DNA of 18,015 nucleotides from RUG14223 sp051881075 (lineage in GTDB: Bacteria > Bacillota > Clostridia > Oscillospirales > Acutalibacteraceae). The notes under the pieces were generated by a model, which was given only the letters and a program-made list of their open reading frames with translations, was not told where the DNA came from and searched no databases. The position numbers and the translations under genes are program-made. Numbering within the stretch: the stretch's first letter is position 1; each line of letters starts with the position of its first letter. Positions 14,238 to 18,015 of this stretch are shown piece by piece. The stretch is taken from contig JBJEPE010000027.1 of NCBI GenBank assembly GCA_051881075.1, positions 1-18,015 of the forward strand, in the 5' to 3' direction.

Positions 14238-16169
14238 ATGGGTTATACAATAGCAGAGAAAATAATCCAAAAGCATCTGATTAGCGGTGAGATGATTACA
14301 GGCACCGATATAGGTTTGAAGATCGACCAGACATTAACACAGGATGCAACGGGCACAATGGCATACCTTGAGTTTGAGGCCATGGGTGTTCCCAGAGTAA
14401 AAACAGAAAAAAGTGTAGCATATATAGATCATAATACACTGCAAACAGGATTTGAAAATGCCGATGACCACAGATTTATACAGTCTGTTGCAAAGAAACA
14501 CGGTATTTATTATTCAAGACCGGGCAACGGCATTTGCCACCAAGTACACCTTGAGCGTTTCGGTAAACCGGGTAAAACGCTAATTGGATCTGACAGCCAT
14601 ACACCTACAGGCGGAGGTATAGGTATGCTCGCAATGGGTGCAGGCGGCTTGGACGTTGCTGTAGCCATGGGCGGCGGCGCATATTACATAACAATGCCTA
14701 AAATGGTAAGAGTTAATTTAACAGGTAAATTGAGTCCGTGGGTATCTGCTAAGGACGTTATCCTTGAGGTACTCAGAATAATGTCCGTTAAAGGCGGCGT
14801 AGGTAAGATAATCGAGTACGGCGGAGACGGTGTTAAGTCATTGACTGTACCTGAGCGTGCAACCATAACAAACATGGGTGCAGAGCTTGGCGCAACAACA
14901 TCAATTTTCCCGTCTGACGAGGTTACGCTACAATTTTTAACCGCACAGGGCAGAGCCGAAGATTGGACAGAGCTTTCCGCAGACGCAGACGCACATTACG
15001 ACGAGATAATAAACATCGATTTAAGCACACTTGCACCGCTTGCGGCCTGTCCTCACAGTCCTGATAATATAAAAACAACGCAGGAGCTTGCAGGCAAAAA
15101 GGTAGATCAGGTTTGCATAGGCTCTTGTACAAATTCATCATACCTTGACCTTATGCGTGTTGCGGCTATATTAAAGGGTAAGACGGTACATCCTGATGTA
15201 AGTCTTGCCATTGCGCCGGGTTCTAAGCAGGTGTACAATATGCTTGCATCTAACGGCGCACTTGCGGATCTTATCTCGGCTGGTGCAAGAATCCTTGAAT
15301 GTGCCTGCGGACCGTGTATAGGTATGGGACAGTCGCCTAACTCCAAGGGTATATCCTTGCGTACATTCAACCGTAACTTTGAGGGTCGCTCAGGCACAGC
15401 GGACGGTCAGATATACCTTGTAAGCCCTGAAACCGCAGCGGCCAGCGCACTTACCGGTGTATTTACAGATGCCAGAACGCTTGGCGATTATCCTCAGATA
15501 GAAATGCCTAAGGAATTTTTAATAAATGATAATATGGTTATAGCTCCTGCCCCTGTAGAGGAAATGGATAGCGTAGAGATATTACGCGGTCCTAACATAA
15601 AGGAATTTCCTGCTTCTTCTCCGCTTGCAGACAGTATTACTGCCGAGTGTGCGCTCAAGGTAGAGGACAACATAACCACAGACCACATTATGCCTGCCGG
15701 CGCAAAGATACTTCCTCTCCGTTCCAATATTCCTGCTATTTCACAGCATTGCTTTACGGTATGCGATAAGCAATTTCCGCAAAGAGCATTACAGCTTGGC
15801 AAGAGCATAATCGTAGGCGGAGCAAACTACGGTCAGGGTTCATCACGTGAGCACGCCGCACTTGCACCGTTGTACTTAGGAGTTAAGGCTGTTTTGGTTA
15901 AGTCATTTGCAAGAATACATCGCTCTAACCTTATCAATGCAGGTATTCTGCCGCTTACATTTGCAGATGAAAGTGATTATGAGAACATCGCACAGGGAGA
16001 TAAGCTTTCAATGCCGAATGTTAAAGAGTGCATTTTAAACGGCTCTGATGTGGTTATTGAAAATCTTACAAACGGCAAGAAAATAGTAGCTAAGTGTGAG
16101 CTTACCGACAGAACAAGAGATATCATACTTGCAGGCGGTTTGCTTAATTATACAAAGAATAACTCTTGA
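14238..16169 (+). CDS. acn: Aconitate hydratase (compact bacterial type)
   Basis: This [4Fe-4S] enzyme interconverts citrate and isocitrate via cis-aconitate in the cytoplasm. The 643-residue length fits the shorter putative aconitase family rather than the roughly 900-residue AcnA/AcnB. Cluster ligands are C297 (IGSCTNSS), C357 and C360 (CACGPCIGMG). GSDSHTPTGGGIGM (117-130) is a typical active-site segment. The C-terminal swivel domain has GANYGQGSSREHAA. Homology to 3-isopropylmalate dehydratase is evident. Aconitase is favoured because isocitrate dehydrogenase follows after 15 bases, giving a citrate-to-2-oxoglutarate pair. ATG 14238 has AAGGAGG at 14224-14230. Confidence 0.94.
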   Translation: MGYTIAEKIIQKHLISGEMITGTDIGLKIDQTLTQDATGTMAYLEFEAMGVPRVKTEKSVAYIDHNTLQTGFENADDHRFIQSVAKKHGIYYSRPGNGICHQVHLERFGKPGKTLIGSDSHTPTGGGIGMLAMGAGGLDVAVAMGGGAYYITMPKMVRVNLTGKLSPWVSAKDVILEVLRIMSVKGGVGKIIEYGGDGVKSLTVPERATITNMGAELGATTSIFPSDEVTLQFLTAQGRAEDWTELSADADAHYDEIINIDLSTLAPLAACPHSPDNIKTTQELAGKKVDQVCIGSCTNSSYLDLMRVAAILKGKTVHPDVSLAIAPGSKQVYNMLASNGALADLISAGARILECACGPCIGMGQSPNSKGISLRTFNRNFEGRSGTADGQIYLVSPETAAASALTGVFTDARTLGDYPQIEMPKEFLINDNMVIAPAPVEEMDSVEILRGPNIKEFPASSPLADSITAECALKVEDNITTDHIMPAGAKILPLRSNIPAISQHCFTVCDKQFPQRALQLGKSIIVGGANYGQGSSREHAALAPLYLGVKAVLVKSFARIHRSNLINAGILPLTFADESDYENIAQGDKLSMPNVKECILNGSDVVIENLTNGKKIVAKCELTDRTRDIILAGGLLNYTKNNS

Positions 16170-16184
16170 AAGGAAAATTGCAAA

Positions 16185-17399
16185 ATGGCAGATAAAATTC
16201 AAATGAAAACACCGCTTGTTGAGATGGACGGCGATGAAATGACGAGAATTATATGGCAGATGATAAAGGATATACTCATTACGCCATATGTTGATTTAAA
16301 GACAGAGTACTATGATTTAGGGCTTAAACACAGAGATGAAACAAACGACCAAGTAACCGTAGACAGCGCAAACGCTACCAAAAAGTACGGTGTAGCGGTT
16401 AAGTGTGCTACTATAACTCCTAATGCTGACCGTGTTAAGGAATATGACCTTAAGCAAATGTGGAAGTCGCCTAACGGTACTATCCGTGCCATACTTGACG
16501 GTACGGTATTCAGAACTCCTATTATCGTTAAGGGTGTTACACCGTTTATACCTACATGGAAAAAGCCTATCACTATTGCCCGTCATGCTTACGGCGATAT
16601 TTATAAGAATACCGAGATGAAGGTATGTGCAGGCGATAAGGCAGGGTTACTTGTAACCAAGCCTGACGGAACTACCGAAACCAAGCTTATACATGAGTTT
16701 GCTACAGACGGTATCATTCAGGGCGTTCACAATATAGATAACAGCATTGCAAGCTTTGCACGTTCATGCTTTAACTTTGCACTTGATACAAAGCAAAGCA
16801 TCTGGTTCTCTTCTAAAGACACTATCTCTAAGATATACGACCACCGTTTCAAGGATATCTTTAATGAGATATTCGAGAATGAATATAAAGAGAAATTTGA
16901 CGAGGCAGGTATAGAGTTTTTCTATACTCTTATAGATGACGCAGTTGCCAGAGTTATCCGCTCAAACGGTGGCTATATCTGGGCTTGCAAAAACTACGAC
17001 GGTGACGTGATGTCAGATATGATAGCTACGGCATTCGGCAGTCTTGCAATGATGACCTCCGTGCTTGTTTCTCCTGAGGGTGTATATGAGTACGAGGCGG
17101 CACACGGCACTGTACAAAGACATTATTATAAGTACCTTAAGGGTGAAACAACATCTACTAACTCAGTTGCAACTATATTTGCTTGGTCAGGCGCATTGCG
17201 CAAAAGAGGCGAGCTTGACGGAATTAAGGAGCTTACGGACTTTGCCGATAGCTTAGAGAAAGCAACCATAGGTACTATTGAAAGCGGTATAATGACGGGA
17301 GATTTGGCGGCATTATCTACTCTTGAAAATAAAAAGACCGTTGATACCGAAACCTTCTTAAAGGAAATAAATGTGCAGCTACAGCAGATGTTAGCATAA
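16185..17399 (+). CDS. icd: NADP-dependent isocitrate dehydrogenase, eukaryote-like type
   Basis: It oxidatively decarboxylates isocitrate to 2-oxoglutarate, most likely with NADP+. The 404-residue sequence closely follows the IDH1-like homodimeric subgroup, not the E. coli Icd subgroup. Diagnostic blocks are GDEMTRIIW (16-24), NDQVT (54-58), KCATITP (73-79), QMWKSPNGTIR (91-101), RHAYGD (133-138) and AAHGTVQRHY (305-314). The RH in the last block corresponds to the NADP-selecting pair of human IDH1. The ribosome-binding site AAAGGA lies in the 15-base gap after acn, so the two are translated from one message that ends at the hairpin 17436-17483. No citrate synthase gene is in the window. Confidence 0.97.
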   Translation: MADKIQMKTPLVEMDGDEMTRIIWQMIKDILITPYVDLKTEYYDLGLKHRDETNDQVTVDSANATKKYGVAVKCATITPNADRVKEYDLKQMWKSPNGTIRAILDGTVFRTPIIVKGVTPFIPTWKKPITIARHAYGDIYKNTEMKVCAGDKAGLLVTKPDGTTETKLIHEFATDGIIQGVHNIDNSIASFARSCFNFALDTKQSIWFSSKDTISKIYDHRFKDIFNEIFENEYKEKFDEAGIEFFYTLIDDAVARVIRSNGGYIWACKNYDGDVMSDMIATAFGSLAMMTSVLVSPEGVYEYEAAHGTVQRHYYKYLKGETTSTNSVATIFAWSGALRKRGELDGIKELTDFADSLEKATIGTIESGIMTGDLAALSTLENKKTVDTETFLKEINVQLQQMLA

Positions 17400-17435
17400 C
17401 ATACTCATACACAATTAAATAATAGTCGAGCGTTT

Positions 17436-17483
17436 ATCGCCTGTATTTATACTTTATTAAAGTGTAGATACAGGCGATTTTTT
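17436..17483 (+). terminator. Intrinsic terminator after icd
   Basis: A perfect 11-base stem, ATCGCCTGTAT (17436-17446) with ATACAGGCGAT (17468-17478), is followed by a T run to 17483. It closes the acn-icd operon. Confidence 0.93.
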
Positions 17484-17511
17484 ATGTTTAACGCGCCTTT
17501 AAGCTTTGTGT

Positions 17512-17541
17512 GCATAATCGCTGACACAGGCGCATATTCAT
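17512..17541 (+). promoter_or_regulatory. Weak candidate sporulation sigma-factor promoter before spoIIIAA
   Basis: GCATAAT (17512-17518) and CATATTCAT (17533-17541) are separated by 14 bases, near the spacing expected for sigma-E-type promoters. Only the CATA core of the -10 matches well. I propose it because spoIIIA operons are sigma-E dependent in Bacillus. Confidence 0.25.
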
Positions 17542-17575
17542 TAACATGATGAAAAAAAGAAAGGATGTTTATACC

Positions 17576-18015
17576 GTGGACAACATAACAGACGAACGAT
17601 TTGATACGGCAGCGGCGTGTCTGGGTAAAAAGTTCAGGCCTTATCTTGATTCGCTGTCATATGATGTTAAATGCAGAGCTACTGAAATACGGTTAAGGGT
17701 GAACAGACCTATAGAGCTGATTTTGCCGAATAAAAAGGTATATGTATCGTTTGACAAAACCGTAGACGATGTAGAGAAAAGCTCATTGATATTAACAAAG
17801 TGCGACCTTACGGATATATTCAGATGTATTTGCGATTATTCGGTATATAGCTATTCTTCTGAAATAAAGAACGGCTTTATAACCGTTAGGGGAGGTCACC
17901 GTGCAGGTATGTGCGGAACCGCCGTATTTGAGGATAATTCACTCTCGTATGTTAAGGATATATCCTCTGTAAATATACGTGTGGCAAGGCAGATACACGG
18001 CTGTGCAGACAGAAT
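17576..18015 (+). CDS. spoIIIAA: Stage III sporulation protein SpoIIIAA, 5' part (runs off the window)
   Basis: The first 146 codons are open to the window edge. SpoIIIAA is a mother-cell cytoplasmic, secretion-type ATPase thought to power the SpoIIIA-SpoIIQ channel. Recognition rests on the conserved N-terminal region ATEIRLRVNRPIEL, then NGFITVRGGHRAGMCGTAV and VKDISSVNIRVARQIHGCAD. The Walker A region would lie beyond the edge. The start is GTG 17576 with AAAGGA (17560-17565) ten bases upstream. In-frame ATGs at 17546 and 17549 lack a ribosome-binding site. It begins a new unit after the icd terminator, and spoIIIAB would be expected next outside the window. Confidence 0.92.
   Translation, partial: MDNITDERFDTAAACLGKKFRPYLDSLSYDVKCRATEIRLRVNRPIELILPNKKVYVSFDKTVDDVEKSSLILTKCDLTDIFRCICDYSVYSYSSEIKNGFITVRGGHRAGMCGTAVFEDNSLSYVKDISSVNIRVARQIHGCADR

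Noticed and set aside
1..18015. CRISPR arrays, insertion sequences, tRNA or rRNA genes
   Set aside because: No regularly spaced repeats, transposase-like proteins, terminal inverted repeats or tRNA cloverleaf motifs were found on either strand by eye.

Overview
The window reads as chromosomal DNA of a low-to-moderate GC, endospore-forming Firmicute of class Clostridia. Support comes from three sporulation genes (spo0A, spoIVB and the 5' part of spoIIIAA), a T-box leader on an aminoacyl-tRNA synthetase gene, TTG and GTG start codons behind strong Shine-Dalgarno sites, and many U-tailed hairpins. The gene mix resembles Oscillospiraceae/Ruminococcaceae (for example the Eubacterium siraeum group), but that placement is inference from gene content, not a search result.

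Layout. Bases 1-1576 hold a tyrosine T-box riboswitch with a fully readable antiterminator/terminator switch, followed by tyrS. Bases 1617-3525 form a small accessory-looking regulatory island. On the minus strand it has a coiled-coil small protein and a sigma-region-4-like DNA-binding protein. Divergent from these on the plus strand is an XRE repressor plus ImmA/IrrE metallopeptidase pair. A long AT-rich spacer lies between the two sides, and a similar ACAC-N5-GTGT element sits at each end of that spacer. Bases 3623-8108 carry a minus-strand operon with a perfect consensus promoter: a CtpE-like cation P-type ATPase, then ligA (NAD-dependent DNA ligase). Bases 8291-10375 hold spoIVB and spo0A, the usual signalling-protease/master-regulator neighbours. 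The spo0A promoter region has an exact Spo0A box and an unexplained perfect inverted repeat. Bases 10794-14030 encode an unusually long copper-type P1B ATPase. Bases 14238-17399 are an aconitase-isocitrate dehydrogenase operon. Base 17576 to the window end is the start of spoIIIAA, probably the first gene of a spoIIIA operon.

How the genes relate. The acn-icd pair converts citrate to 2-oxoglutarate, most likely for glutamate synthesis in an anaerobe. SpoIVB, Spo0A and SpoIIIAA act at different stages of sporulation: entry, engulfment-stage channel building and sigma-K checkpoint signalling. The XRE/ImmA pair looks like the repressor/antirepressor switch of an integrative element, but no integrase, transposase or attachment site is visible, so it is either a remnant or a domesticated switch.

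The observations most worth a second look are: (1) the copper ATPase has DKTGI where P-type ATPases have DKTGT; (2) the same protein ends in a roughly 250-residue acidic linker and a second HMA-like fold that has lost both metal-binding cysteines; (3) the paired operators of the XRE/ImmA island; (4) the TTACCA-N5-TGGTAA inverted repeat inside the spo0A promoter. No CRISPR array, tRNA, rRNA or insertion sequence was seen.
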